A stretch of DNA of 64,000 nucleotides from assembly GCF_038069945.1 (NCBI RefSeq), contig NZ_JBBPEV010000001.1, forward strand, positions 1,364,001 to 1,428,000, read 5' to 3'. This document shows positions 9,332 to 20,326 of the stretch, one piece after another. The translations under genes and the position numbers were made by a program. The number at the start of each line of letters is the position of its first letter. Position 1 is the first letter of the stretch. Source of the DNA: Aquabacterium sp. A3. Its GTDB lineage: Bacteria > Pseudomonadota > Gammaproteobacteria > Burkholderiales > Burkholderiaceae_C. Under the pieces are notes generated by a model. The model made no database searches and was not told where the DNA came from. It was given only the letters and a program-made list of their open reading frames with translations.

Positions 9332-10075
9332 TCAAGCCTTGCCCTGGCTGGCCACGGCAGCCGCGGCCTTGGCAGCGGCTTCGGCGTCGCCCAGGTAGTA
9401 GTGCTTGATGGGCTTGAGATCGGCGTCCAGTTCGTACACCAGGGGGATGCCGTTGGGGATGTTCACACCCACGATGTCGTTGTCGCCGATGTTGTCCAGG
9501 TACTTGATCAGGGCGCGGATGGAGTTGCCGTGCGCGGCGATCAGGATGCGCTGGCCACCCTTGATTGCGGGGGCCAGCACCTCATTCCAGTAGGGCACCA
9601 CGCGCGCCACGGTGTCCTTCAGGCACTCGGTCAGCGGCACCTGTTCAGGGTTGAGCTTGGCGTAACGCAGGTCTTGACGCTGGCCGCGCGGGTCGTTGGC
9701 TTCCAGCGCGGGCGGCGGCGTGTCATAGCTGCGGCGCCAGACCAGCACCTGCTCATCGCCATACTGCTTGGCCATGTCGGCCTTGTTCAGCCCCTGCAGA
9801 CCACCGTAGTGGCGCTCGTTCAGGCGCCAGTCCTTGACCACGGGCAGCCAGGTGCGGTCCATCTCGTCCAGCGCGTAGTTCAGGGTGTGGATGGCGCGCT
9901 TGAGCACCGAGGTGTAGGCCACATCGAACTCGTAGCCCTCGGCCTTGAGCAGCTTGCCGGCGGCCATGGCTTGCGAGATACCGGTGGGCGTCAGCTCCAC
10001 ATCGGTCCAGCCGGTGAAGCGGTTTTCCAGGTTCCAGGTCGATTCGCCGTGGCGGATCAGCACGAGCTTGTACAT
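9332..10075 (-). CDS. gpmA: 2,3-bisphosphoglycerate-dependent phosphoglycerate mutase
   Basis: It interconverts 3- and 2-phosphoglycerate in glycolysis and gluconeogenesis. The start at 10075 gives [15 protein letters not shown], whose His is phosphorylated in catalysis. Other active-site blocks are [24 protein letters not shown] and [12 protein letters not shown]. The 247 residues match the family. An Ala-rich tail ([14 protein letters not shown]) is a mild local extension. The frame is open far upstream of 10075, but only this start gives the conserved N-terminus. It is divergent from the rhodanese gene. Confidence 0.96.
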   Translation of the reverse strand: MYKLVLIRHGESTWNLENRFTGWTDVELTPTGISQAMAAGKLLKAEGYEFDVAYTSVLKRAIHTLNYALDEMDRTWLPVVKDWRLNERHYGGLQGLNKADMAKQYGDEQVLVWRRSYDTPPPALEANDPRGQRQDLRYAKLNPEQVPLTECLKDTVARVVPYWNEVLAPAIKGGQRILIAAHGNSIRALIKYLDNIGDNDIVGVNIPNGIPLVYELDADLKPIKHYYLGDAEAAAKAAAAVASQGKA

Positions 10076-10119
10076 GAGATCGGGCCTCTCTTTGAAGAGT
10101 GGGATGAAGAGATGGAAAC

Positions 10120-10139
10120 CCGGGATTCTATAATCCCGG
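10120..10139. promoter_or_regulatory. TATAAT box inside a perfect inverted repeat, gpmA/rhodanese divergent region
   Basis: CCGGGATT-CTAT-AATCCCGG is a perfect 8-bp inverted repeat that encloses a consensus TATAAT (10129-10134, + strand). It lies 60 bp before the rhodanese start and 45 bp from the gpmA start on the other strand. A -10 box within an operator-like palindrome suggests a repressible promoter or a leader hairpin. No well-spaced -35 box is visible. Confidence 0.4.
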
Positions 10140-10198
10140 CCTGTTCCCGATGCCCCCTGACGCCCTGAAACCAGCCACTGGCTGCTGAAAGCCCCCGC

Positions 10199-10627
10199 AT
10201 GAGTGCCACGCCGAATTTCTTCGTTGACAACTGGATCTGGATCCTGGCCGCCGCCAGCTCGGGGGGCCTGCTCTTGTGGCAACAGATTCGCGAGGGCGGC
10301 GGTGGTGGCCTGACGCCCACCCTGGCCGTGCAGATGATGAACAAGGAAAAGGCCCAGGTCATCGACGTGTGCGAGCCCGCCGAGTTCGCGGCCGGCCATG
10401 TGCCAGGCTCGAAAAACATCCCCCTGGCGCAGATTGGCGAGGCCAAGGGCCTGCCAGGCAACAAACAGACACCGCTGATCGTGGTGTGCGCCAGTGGCAT
10501 GCGGGCGGGCCGCGCCGCCGCGCAACTCAAGAAGCTGGGCTACGACAACGCCCAGGTGCTGCAAGGCGGCATGAAGAGCTGGCGCGAAGCCCAAATGCCC
10601 GTGGAGCGCAGTCAGGCCAAGGCCTGA
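10199..10627 (+). CDS. Membrane-anchored rhodanese-like protein
   Basis: A 142-residue protein with one N-terminal membrane helix ([19 protein letters not shown]) followed by a single rhodanese domain. The active-site loop [16 protein letters not shown] carries the catalytic cysteine expected to bind persulfide sulfur. [19 protein letters not shown] is the conserved substrate-side block. It sits upstream of grxC and secB, the usual order in many proteobacteria (compare yibN-grxC-secB-gpsA in E. coli), which points to a role in thiol or sulfur handling at the inner membrane. Confidence 0.9.
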   Translation: MSATPNFFVDNWIWILAAASSGGLLLWQQIREGGGGGLTPTLAVQMMNKEKAQVIDVCEPAEFAAGHVPGSKNIPLAQIGEAKGLPGNKQTPLIVVCASGMRAGRAAAQLKKLGYDNAQVLQGGMKSWREAQMPVERSQAKA

Positions 10628-10737
10628 GCGTCGAGGCCCGGCTTGGCCCCACAGCGATCTCAGGCATCCTGAACACGCCACAATGTTAAGACTTTGTGAA
10701 CCCAGCGCCCCCACTGGGCGCGCGTGAGAAAGCCGCC

Positions 10738-10995
10738 ATGCCAGCCGTCAAGATGTACACCACCCTGGTCTGCCCCTACTGCATGCGGGCCAAGTCCCTG
10801 CTCAAGCAACGGGGGGTGGACACCATCGAAGAAATCCGCATCGACCTCGACCCGGCCCAGCGGGACCACATGATGGCCATCACCGGCCGACGCACCGTGC
10901 CTCAGATTTTCATCGGCGACACCCACGTGGGCGGCTGCGATGACCTGATCGCCCTCGACCAAAAGGGTGGCCTGCTGCCCTTGCTGCAGGCCTGA
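10738..10995 (+). CDS. grxC: Glutaredoxin 3
   Basis: A dithiol glutaredoxin of 85 residues that reduces disulfides using glutathione. The active site is [11 protein letters not shown] (Cys-Pro-Tyr-Cys). [18 protein letters not shown] supplies the cis-proline and the glutathione-binding GG. The start at 10738 gives the normal N-terminus (PAVKMYTT); the upstream in-frame start would add 14 residues unlike the family. It is part of the rhodanese-grxC-secB-gpsA string. Confidence 0.95.
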   Translation: MPAVKMYTTLVCPYCMRAKSLLKQRGVDTIEEIRIDLDPAQRDHMMAITGRRTVPQIFIGDTHVGGCDDLIALDQKGGLLPLLQA

Positions 10996-11042
10996 CGCGA
11001 CGCTGCGCCTGGTGCGCACACGCTCAAATGGGCGCCAAAACC

Positions 11043-11067
11043 TGACACGCCTGCCCAGGCAGTGTCA
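11043..11067. terminator. Hairpin between grxC and secB
   Basis: TGACAC-GCCTG-CC-CAGGC-A-GTGTCA forms an 11-bp stem with one bulged base and a 2-nt loop, which would be read as a slightly longer loop in RNA. It lies 47 bp after the grxC stop and 70 bp before secB, with no T-run. A CATAAT box (11079-11084) follows and may be the secB -10 box, so the hairpin could separate two transcription units. Confidence 0.4.
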
Positions 11068-11136
11068 CAGGGCTGGGCCATAATGGGTCACCGGTGGGCG
11101 CCTTGTGCCGCACCCTTGCCATTAACAGGACATCTC

Positions 11137-11598
11137 ATGAGCGATCAAGACAACAACCAGCCCAGCTTTGCCATCCAGCGCATCTACCTGAAGGACCTCT
11201 CGCTGGAGATGCCCAACGCGCCCAAGATCCTGCTGGAACAAGGTCAGCCCCAGATCGACGTGCAATTGAACCTGCACGCCGAGCCCGTGCTGGAAACCGT
11301 TTACGAAGTGACCGTGACGGCCACCGTGACGGCCAAGATCAACGACAAGGTGCTGTTCCTGGTCGAAGCCAAGCAATCGGGCCTGTTCGAGATCAAGAAC
11401 GTGCCTCAAGAGCAGATGCAGCCCATCATCGCCATCGCCTGCCCGCAGATCGTCTACCCCTACCTGCGCGCCACCGTGGCCGACGTGCTCAACCGCACCG
11501 GCTTCCCCGCCGTGCACCTGACGGAAGTGAACTTCCAGGCCATGTACGAGGCCCAGCTGGCTCAAGCCGCTGCCGCCAACGGCCAAGCCCAGGCCTGA
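11137..11598 (+). CDS. secB: Protein-export chaperone SecB
   Basis: A cytoplasmic tetrameric chaperone that keeps preproteins unfolded and delivers them to SecA. The 153 residues match the family. The conserved core [19 protein letters not shown] and [27 protein letters not shown] are present. The ATG at 11137 has AGGA 8 bp upstream; earlier in-frame starts lack the conserved MSDQDNNQ beginning. gpsA follows 16 bp later in the same direction, as in E. coli. Confidence 0.97.
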   Translation: MSDQDNNQPSFAIQRIYLKDLSLEMPNAPKILLEQGQPQIDVQLNLHAEPVLETVYEVTVTATVTAKINDKVLFLVEAKQSGLFEIKNVPQEQMQPIIAIACPQIVYPYLRATVADVLNRTGFPAVHLTEVNFQAMYEAQLAQAAAANGQAQA

Positions 11599-11614
11599 GG
11601 GCGTCACGCACGGC

Positions 11615-12625
11615 ATGGCGGTCACCATCCTCGGCGCGGGCGCCTGGGGCACAGCCCTGGCCATCAGCGCAGCACGCTACAACACTGACGTCTGGCTGTG
11701 GGGGCGCGACAGCGCCCAGATTGCCCAGATGCAAGCCCAGCGTGTCAACGGCCGCTACCTGCCCGACGCCCCGCTGCCCGACAGCCTGCAACTGACGGCC
11801 GACCTGGACGCCGCCGTGCGCAAGGCGCGGGGCGATGGGGGGCTGGTCATCATCGGCACGCCCATGGCCGCGCTGGACGGCATGCTCAAGGCCCTGCCCG
11901 ACGAGTTGCCCGTGCTGTGGCTGTGCAAGGGCTTTGAAAAAGGCACCGGGCGCCTGGGCCACGAAATTGCCCAGACGCTGCGCCCCCGGGGCCGCCATGG
12001 TGTGCTGTCCGGCCCCAGCTTTGCCAAGGAAGTGGCCCTGGGCCAACCCACGGCGCTGGTGGCGGCCACCAACGACCCGGCCCTGGCCGATCAGGCCGTG
12101 GCGTATTTCCACAGCGACAGCGTGCGCGTGTACACCTCGACCGACCCGGTGGGTGTGGAGGTGGGTGGCGCCGTCAAGAACGTGCTGGCGATCGCCACCG
12201 GCATCGCCGATGGGCTGGCGTTGGGCCTGAACGCCCGCGCAGCCCTCATCACCCGTGGCCTGGCCGAGATGACGCGCCTGGGTGTGGCCCTGGGTGCCCA
12301 GACCGAAACCTTCATGGGCCTGTCTGGCCTGGGCGACCTGGTGCTCACGGCCACCGGCAACCTCTCGCGCAACCGCACGGTGGGCCTCAAACTGGCCGAA
12401 GGCAAGACGCTGGACGACATCCTGCGCGAGCTGGGGCATGTGGCCGAAGGCGTGTACAGCGCCGCCACCGTGCGCGAACGCGCCCGCTCGCTGGGGGTGG
12501 ACATGCCCATCACCAACGCGGTGGTGGAGGTGATCGAAGGCCGGCTGACCCCGGCTGATGCGGTGCAACTGCTGATGGCCCGAGAGGCCAAGCCGGAGTT
12601 GCCCCTCGATTCTGCAAGTCACTGA
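11615..12625 (+). CDS. gpsA: Glycerol-3-phosphate dehydrogenase [NAD(P)+]
   Basis: It reduces dihydroxyacetone phosphate to sn-glycerol-3-phosphate for phospholipid synthesis. The nucleotide-binding fold starts [18 protein letters not shown]. The catalytic lysine lies in [20 protein letters not shown] (about residues 179-198). [19 protein letters not shown] is the substrate-binding block. Length 336 is normal. It is co-directional with secB, 16 bp away. Confidence 0.97.
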   Translation: MAVTILGAGAWGTALAISAARYNTDVWLWGRDSAQIAQMQAQRVNGRYLPDAPLPDSLQLTADLDAAVRKARGDGGLVIIGTPMAALDGMLKALPDELPVLWLCKGFEKGTGRLGHEIAQTLRPRGRHGVLSGPSFAKEVALGQPTALVAATNDPALADQAVAYFHSDSVRVYTSTDPVGVEVGGAVKNVLAIATGIADGLALGLNARAALITRGLAEMTRLGVALGAQTETFMGLSGLGDLVLTATGNLSRNRTVGLKLAEGKTLDDILRELGHVAEGVYSAATVRERARSLGVDMPITNAVVEVIEGRLTPADAVQLLMAREAKPELPLDSASH

Positions 12626-12704
12626 GCGCAGCGTCACGTCCACGCTGCAGACAAAGCACGCCAATGCGCGCACACTGTGGGGTGTCTGAAGCCCCACCTC
12701 GCGC

Positions 12705-14533
<1,829 letters not shown>

Positions 14534-14537
<4 letters not shown>

Positions 14538-15184
14538 GCACACCGTTTCCCTTGCCTCCATTTCACAGCCGCGTGGTGCCCGTCGTGGCGCTGAGCCATG
14601 CCGATCAGGCCGTACCCCTGGCCCGAGCCCTGCTAGCGGGCGGCATCGACGTCATCGAGATCACGCTGCGCCACCCCTGTGCCCTGGACGCCATCGCGAA
14701 CGTGGCCGCCGAGGTGCCCGACATGGCCCTGGGGGCGGGCACCCTGCTTCAGGCGGCCGACGTCGAGCGCGTGATGCGGGCGGGCGCCCGCTTTGGCCTG
14801 TCGCCTGGCCACACCGATGCCCTGCTCGACGAGGTGGTGAACCAAGGCCTGCCCTTCGTGCCTGGCGTGATGACCCCCAGCGAGGTGCTGGGCTGCCGGG
14901 ATCGGGGCTTCCGCCTGATGAAGCTGTTTCCGGCCCAACAGGCTGGTGGCCTGGGCATGCTCAAGGCCCTGGCCGCCCCGGTGCCCGATGTGCGCTTTTG
15001 CCCCACGGGCGGGGTGAGCGAGACCAGCTTCACCGAGCTGCTGGCCCTGCCCAACGTGGCCATGGTGGGCGGCTCGTGGCTGGCACCGCTGGCCGACATC
15101 GAAGCCGGTCGCTGGGCGCTGATCACACAGCGCGCGCAACAGGCCACCCGGTGCGCGCAGAACTTGCTTGGCCCATCAGGCTGA
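14534..15184 (+). CDS. eda: KDPG aldolase (2-keto-3-deoxy-6-phosphogluconate aldolase)
   Basis: It splits KDPG into pyruvate and glyceraldehyde-3-phosphate, completing the Entner-Doudoroff pathway begun by the overlapping edd. From ATG 14534 the protein is 216 residues. The Schiff-base lysine is in [13 protein letters not shown], the catalytic glutamate in [10 protein letters not shown], and the phosphate site in [20 protein letters not shown]. The start is fixed by the 4-bp ATGA overlap with edd. Confidence 0.96.
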
Positions 15185-15221
15185 GCACCGCTGGCCCCCG
15201 AATCACCTCACGCCCCTGTCC

Positions 15222-18074
15222 ATGCCATCCACCCGATCGCCCCGACAACGCGCCACGAGCGCCACCACCCCATCCACCCACGGCAGCACCTTGCTGCCCG
15301 ACATCCGCCACCTGGGGCGCATCCTGGGTGAGGTCATCCGAGAGCAAGAAGGCCGTGACGCTTTCGAACTCATCGAGCGCATCCGCCAATTGGCCGTGGC
15401 CTACCGGGGCAAGCGTGACGCCAGCGCGGGCAAAGACCTCGACAAACTGCTCAAAGGGCTGTCGTCCGACCGCGCGGTGTCCGTCATCCGGGCCTTCAGC
15501 TACTTCTCGCACCTGGCCAATATCGCCGAAGACCGGCAGGCGCTCAAGCCCGCACGCGCCCTGCCACCGGCATCCACACCGACACCAGGCACCCTGGCGC
15601 ACAGCCTGCACCGCCTGACCGAGGCCGGTCACAGCAGCGAAGACATCGCGGCCCTGCTGTCGCAGGCCTACCTGTCGCCCGTGCTGACCGCCCACCCCAC
15701 CGAGGTGCAGCGCAAGTCCATCCTCGATGCCGAGCGGCACATCGGTGCGCTGCTGTCGCAACGCCACCAGGCCACGGCGCAGGCCGACGAGACCCGCGTG
15801 GCCGAGGTGGACCAGGCCCTGCGCGCCCGCATCACCCAGCTGTGGCAAACGCGCATGCTGCGCTACACCAAGCTGACGGTGGCCGACGAGATCGAAAACG
15901 TGCTGAGCTACTACCCCAGCACCTTCCTCACGGAGATCCCGAAGCTGTACGCGCAAGTGGAGGCCGCCCTGCCCGGGCTGGACATCGCATCGTTCTTGCG
16001 CATGGGCCACTGGATTGGCGGCGACCGCGACGGCAACCCCTTCGTGACGGCCGACACCCTGCGCCTGGCCCTGGGCCGACAGGCCGAGGTGGCCTTGCGC
16101 CACTACCTGCTGAAGGTGCACGAACTGGGTGCCGAGCTGTCGATGTCCGGCCTGCTGGTGGGCGTGTCGCCCGAGATGCAGGCCCTGACCGAACGATCGC
16201 CCGACCACAACCCGCACCGCGCCGATGAGCCCTACCGCCGCGCCCTGACCGGCGTGTACGCGCGGCTGGCGGCCACGCTGCGGCAGCTGTCGGGCGAAGA
16301 GGCCCTGCGCCATGCGGTGGCGCCCTCCACACCCTACCCCGATGCCGACGCCTTCCTGGCCGATTTGCGCACCGTGGACGCCTCGCTGCGCAGCCACCAC
16401 GCGGCCACGCTGGCCGACCTGCATGTGCGGCCGCTGATGCGGGCCGTGCAGGTGTTCGGCTTTCACCTGGCCACGCTGGACTTGCGGCAAAGCTCCGACC
16501 AGCACGAGCTGGTGGTGGCCGAGCTGCTGCAGCACGCGGGCCTGGAAGACTACGCCGCGCTGGACGAAGACGGCCGCCAGGCCGTGCTGCTGCGCCTGCT
16601 GCGCGAGCCCCGCCCGCTGCGGGTGCCCGGCGCCCCGTACAGCGAGCTGGCCCTCAAAGAGCTGGCGATCTTCGAGGCCGCGGCCGAGGCCCGCCGGCGC
16701 TATGGCCCACAGGCCCTGAAGCACTACATCATCAGCCACACCGAAACCGTCAGCGACCTGCTGGAGGTGTTGCTGCTGCAGAAGGAATGCGGGCTGCTGC
16801 GCGGCACCCTGGGCCATCCCCAAGCGCAGTTGGACCTGATCGTCTCGCCCCTGTTCGAGACGATTGCCGACCTGCGCAACGCCACGCCCATCATCGGTGC
16901 CTACCTGGAGCTGCCCGGCGTGGCCGAGCTGATCGAGCGCTCGGGCGGCGAGCAAGACATCATGCTGGGCTACAGCGACAGCAACAAGGATGGCGGCTTC
17001 TTCACCAGCAACTGGGAGCTGTACCGCGCCGAGGTGGCCCTGGTGGCGCACTTTCAGGCGCTGCGCCAGCGCCACGACATCCGCCTGCGCCTGTTCCATG
17101 GCCGGGGCGGCACCGTGGGGCGTGGCGGTGGGCCGTCGTACCAGGCCATCCTGGCGCAGCCCCCGGGCACCGTGAATGGCCAGATCCGGCTCACCGAACA
17201 GGGTGAGGTGATCGCCTCCAAGTACGCCAACCCCGAGGTGGGCCGACGCCACCTGGAGACCCTGGTGGCCGCCACGCTGGAGGCCAGCCTGCTGGCGCCC
17301 GAGCGCCCCGTGCCGAAAGACTTCATCGAGGCGGCTGATTTCCTCTCGCAGGCCAATATGCAGGCCTACCAGGATCTGGTCTACCGCACGCCGGGCTTTG
17401 CCGACTATTTCTTCGCGGCCACGCCCATTCGCGAAATCGCCGAGCTCAACATCGGCTCACGCCCCGCCTCGCGCAAGTCCACCCGCCGCATCGAAGACCT
17501 GCGCGCCATTCCCTGGGGCTTTTCATGGGGGCAATGCCGCGTGGCGCTGCCCGGCTGGTTCGGCCTGGGTTCGGCCATCGAGGCCTACCTGCAGCAACCC
17601 GGCAGCACGCGTGAGGTGCAGCTCAAACGACTGCAGCGCATGGCCAAGCGCTGGCCGTTTTTCAGCACGCTGCTGTCGAACATGGACATGGTGCTGGCCA
17701 AGAGCGATCTGGGCATTGCCGCCCGCTACGTGAGCCTGGTGGAGGACAAGCGCCTGGGCAAGCGCATCTTCGCGGCCATCGAGGCCGAATGGCAGCGCAC
17801 CAACGAGATGCTGAACCTGCTGACCGGCACCAAAGCACGCCTGGCCACGCAGCCCGAGCTGGCCGCCACGCTGGCCTTCCGCTTCCCCTATGTGGACCCG
17901 CTCAACCACCTGCAGGTGGAGCTGATGCGCCGACACCGCAAGGCCCCACCCCTGGACACCGCACCGGCGGCACAGGCCGAAGGCGTGTATGCCGATGCGC
18001 CCGGGCAGCGCCTGCGCCGGGGCATCCACTTGTCGATCAACGGGGTGGCCTCGGCCCTGCGCAACACGGGTTGA
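15222..18074 (+). CDS. ppc: Phosphoenolpyruvate carboxylase
   Basis: It converts phosphoenolpyruvate and bicarbonate to oxaloacetate, replenishing the TCA cycle. Landmarks are [12 protein letters not shown] (catalytic His), the [12 protein letters not shown] block near residue 583, and [19 protein letters not shown] near residue 625. The C-terminus ends [14 protein letters not shown], the typical allosteric-site tail. The 950-residue length is above the 883 of E. coli, mainly at the N-terminus. The ATG at 15222 is preferred; an in-frame TTG at 15168 overlaps eda. Confidence 0.97.
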   Translation: MPSTRSPRQRATSATTPSTHGSTLLPDIRHLGRILGEVIREQEGRDAFELIERIRQLAVAYRGKRDASAGKDLDKLLKGLSSDRAVSVIRAFSYFSHLANIAEDRQALKPARALPPASTPTPGTLAHSLHRLTEAGHSSEDIAALLSQAYLSPVLTAHPTEVQRKSILDAERHIGALLSQRHQATAQADETRVAEVDQALRARITQLWQTRMLRYTKLTVADEIENVLSYYPSTFLTEIPKLYAQVEAALPGLDIASFLRMGHWIGGDRDGNPFVTADTLRLALGRQAEVALRHYLLKVHELGAELSMSGLLVGVSPEMQALTERSPDHNPHRADEPYRRALTGVYARLAATLRQLSGEEALRHAVAPSTPYPDADAFLADLRTVDASLRSHHAATLADLHVRPLMRAVQVFGFHLATLDLRQSSDQHELVVAELLQHAGLEDYAALDEDGRQAVLLRLLREPRPLRVPGAPYSELALKELAIFEAAAEARRRYGPQALKHYIISHTETVSDLLEVLLLQKECGLLRGTLGHPQAQLDLIVSPLFETIADLRNATPIIGAYLELPGVAELIERSGGEQDIMLGYSDSNKDGGFFTSNWELYRAEVALVAHFQALRQRHDIRLRLFHGRGGTVGRGGGPSYQAILAQPPGTVNGQIRLTEQGEVIASKYANPEVGRRHLETLVAATLEASLLAPERPVPKDFIEAADFLSQANMQAYQDLVYRTPGFADYFFAATPIREIAELNIGSRPASRKSTRRIEDLRAIPWGFSWGQCRVALPGWFGLGSAIEAYLQQPGSTREVQLKRLQRMAKRWPFFSTLLSNMDMVLAKSDLGIAARYVSLVEDKRLGKRIFAAIEAEWQRTNEMLNLLTGTKARLATQPELAATLAFRFPYVDPLNHLQVELMRRHRKAPPLDTAPAAQAEGVYADAPGQRLRRGIHLSINGVASALRNTG

Positions 18075-18097
18075 GTGGCCACGGCAGTCAGCGGCGC

Positions 18098-18568
18098 TCA
18101 GGCGCCGCCCGCATAGCCGTTTTGCCGCCAGGCCTCGAACACCGTCACGGCCACGGCGTTGCTCAGGTTCAGGCTGCGCTGGCCGGGCAGCATGGGCAGG
18201 CGCACGCGCTGGCTGGTGGGAAAACGCTCACGCAGCTCGGGGGCCAGGCCCCGGGTTTCACAGCCAAACACCAGCCAGTCGCCCGGCTGCCAGGCCACCT
18301 GCGCGAAGGGTTGGCTGCCATGGGTGGTGAAGGCGAACATGCGCGCGGGGTCGGGCTGCACGGTCTCGATGAAGGCCGTCCAGTCGGCGTGCCGGCGCAC
18401 CGGGGCGTACTCGTGGTAATCCAGCCCTGCGCGGCGCAGCAGTTTGTCGTCCATCGAAAAACCCAGGGGCTCAACCAGATGCAGCTCGCAGCCGGTGTTG
18501 GCCGCCAGGCGGATGACGTTGCCCGTGTTGGGCGGGATCTCGGGTTCAACCAAAACGATGCGGAACAT
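18098..18568 (-). CDS. trmL: tRNA (cytidine/uridine-34-2'-O)-methyltransferase
   Basis: A SPOUT-class methyltransferase that modifies the wobble base of leucine tRNAs. The 156 residues match TrmL. The knot motifs are visible: PEIPPNTGNVIRLAANTG, LVFGCETRGL and MLPGQRSLNLSNAVAVTVFEA. The start at 18568 gives the usual MFRIVLVEPEIPPN. It is convergent with ppc (23 bp apart) and lies 8 bp downstream of the HDOD gene on the same strand. Confidence 0.95.
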   Translation of the reverse strand: MFRIVLVEPEIPPNTGNVIRLAANTGCELHLVEPLGFSMDDKLLRRAGLDYHEYAPVRRHADWTAFIETVQPDPARMFAFTTHGSQPFAQVAWQPGDWLVFGCETRGLAPELRERFPTSQRVRLPMLPGQRSLNLSNAVAVTVFEAWRQNGYAGGA

Positions 18569-18576
18569 GCCCGCGA

Positions 18577-20220
18577 TTATGTGACGGTCTGCTTGAAGGC
18601 CATCACGGCCTGGTTGCGCAAGGTGTGCAACAAGGACAGCTCTCGCTCGCCCAACTGCAGGCTGTGGGTCTGGCCCTTGTCGGCATACAGCATGCCAATG
18701 ACCACATCGGCCTGCCCTGCCCGCTTGAGCACCAGGGGCAACAGCAAGAAGGTGGGCGCCTGCACCTGGTCGCGGAACCACGCCGGCAACCGGTTGACGA
18801 TGTTGGGGGCGGCCGCATCGGCGATCAAGGTGTCGGCCTGACGCAGGGCCACCGCGGTGAACAAGTCGGGCTGCTGCCCCGGTGGCACCGCCAGCGGCAC
18901 CTTGAACACCGACTTGACCGCCTCGCCGCCCTCGCCCAGGGCCAGACGCCCCTGCAGGGCGCCGCTGCGCGGATCACGCAAGCAAAACACCACGCGGCGG
19001 CAGTCCAGGGCGCGCCACATGATCTCCATCACCATCTGCAGCACGTCGTTGAGCTTGAACGACTCGACCAGGGTGTTGGCGATGTCCTGGATGCCACTGG
19101 TCAGCACGCTGGCGGCGTCGTGCGCCGGCAGGGGCGAATCCTGCACCAGCACACCGGGCTCGCTGTCGAGCCCCAGCGCCTCAGGCGAGGGGCCGCTGGT
19201 GTCGCCCGCATTGGGCGCGTCCACGTAGAAGGTTTCCAGCAAGCGCTCCACCTGCGGGCCGCCGGGCAGTTGCATGTTCAGCGCGGCCGTGAGGTCTTTC
19301 AGGCGCTGGCTGGCCCGGCCCAGGGCATCGCGCAGCACCGGGGGCGACACGGCCAGGGCCTTCACATAGGGCTGGGTGAGCTGGTTGAGTGCCTCGCCCA
19401 TCTCGGCCGCGTCGGTGTGCATCAAGGTGTGGGCGGCCTGATGGCTCAGGCTGGCCAGCCACCACAGGCGCTCGGGGCGGGCGGCCAGCGACACCGCCGG
19501 CACCAAGCCCTGCGGCGTGCGCATGCAGGCGCGCAGCCCGTCGGGCAGGCCCCAGGCGGCGGCCACGTGGTCGGCCAGATCGTCCAGGCTCACGCCCAGC
19601 ACCTCTCGGGCGGCCTGCGCCAGCGCCGCAGGCGACGGGGTCAGGCCTTCACTGGCGCCACAGCGCTCGCGGATCTGGTCAGCATCCTCCGGCAGGTAGT
19701 ACGACACCAGCAGCCACCCCAGTTGCCTGAACAGGGTACCCAGAAAGGCCTCCTCGGCTTCGCGGGCGTTGCCACTGAGCTCGCCGGCCACCGTGCCGGC
19801 CATCACGGTTTGCAAAAACTCCACCTTCAGCTGCCGTGCGTGATCGCGGTCGGGCATGTGCTCCAGCAGCATCAGCGACAGGGCCAGGTTGCGCACCCCG
19901 CCCACCCCCAGCAGCAGCACCGCGCGCGACACCGTGCTGATGGGGTCGGCGCCTGCCCGCCGATAGTGGGCCGTGTTGACCACCTTGAGCAGCTTGTTGG
20001 TCAGGGCCACGTCCTGGAGGATCTCGTCGCACAGGGCCTGCAGCCGGTCGTCTTCCGACTCTGACAGCGCCTGCACCCGCGACACCGACGCCGACAGCGC
20101 GGGGAAGTCGCTCTTGAAGCGCATGCGGCGCAAGAGGTAATCGATGGTCAGGTCGCCCTCGGCACGGGGGGGTGCCTCAGGCTCGGACAAACTGACATGG
20201 TGCGGGCTGGACGATGTCAC
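18577..20220 (-). CDS. HDOD-domain protein with C-terminal GAF-like domain
   Basis: A signalling protein of 547 residues. The HDOD domain (about residues 25-270; note DFPALSASVSRVQALSES and LLKVVNTAHYRRAGADPISTV) is an HD-like helical domain that usually lacks the full catalytic metal ligands. The C-terminal part (about 370-545; ALDCRRVVFCLRDP and IGMLYADKGQ) looks like a GAF sensory domain. The ligand and target are unknown; relatives sit in regulatory networks for motility or stress. It precedes trmL on the same strand. Confidence 0.8.
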   Translation of the reverse strand: MTSSSPHHVSLSEPEAPPRAEGDLTIDYLLRRMRFKSDFPALSASVSRVQALSESEDDRLQALCDEILQDVALTNKLLKVVNTAHYRRAGADPISTVSRAVLLLGVGGVRNLALSLMLLEHMPDRDHARQLKVEFLQTVMAGTVAGELSGNAREAEEAFLGTLFRQLGWLLVSYYLPEDADQIRERCGASEGLTPSPAALAQAAREVLGVSLDDLADHVAAAWGLPDGLRACMRTPQGLVPAVSLAARPERLWWLASLSHQAAHTLMHTDAAEMGEALNQLTQPYVKALAVSPPVLRDALGRASQRLKDLTAALNMQLPGGPQVERLLETFYVDAPNAGDTSGPSPEALGLDSEPGVLVQDSPLPAHDAASVLTSGIQDIANTLVESFKLNDVLQMVMEIMWRALDCRRVVFCLRDPRSGALQGRLALGEGGEAVKSVFKVPLAVPPGQQPDLFTAVALRQADTLIADAAAPNIVNRLPAWFRDQVQAPTFLLLPLVLKRAGQADVVIGMLYADKGQTHSLQLGERELSLLHTLRNQAVMAFKQTVT

Positions 20221-20326
20221 GTGGCGAACCCCTGCGGTGTGTGTCTGACATCATGATGTCTTTGGCGATCTTGCACCAGCACCAGCCCACACAGCCGCCT
20301 GAAAAGACCGGGGAATGGCGGACAAC

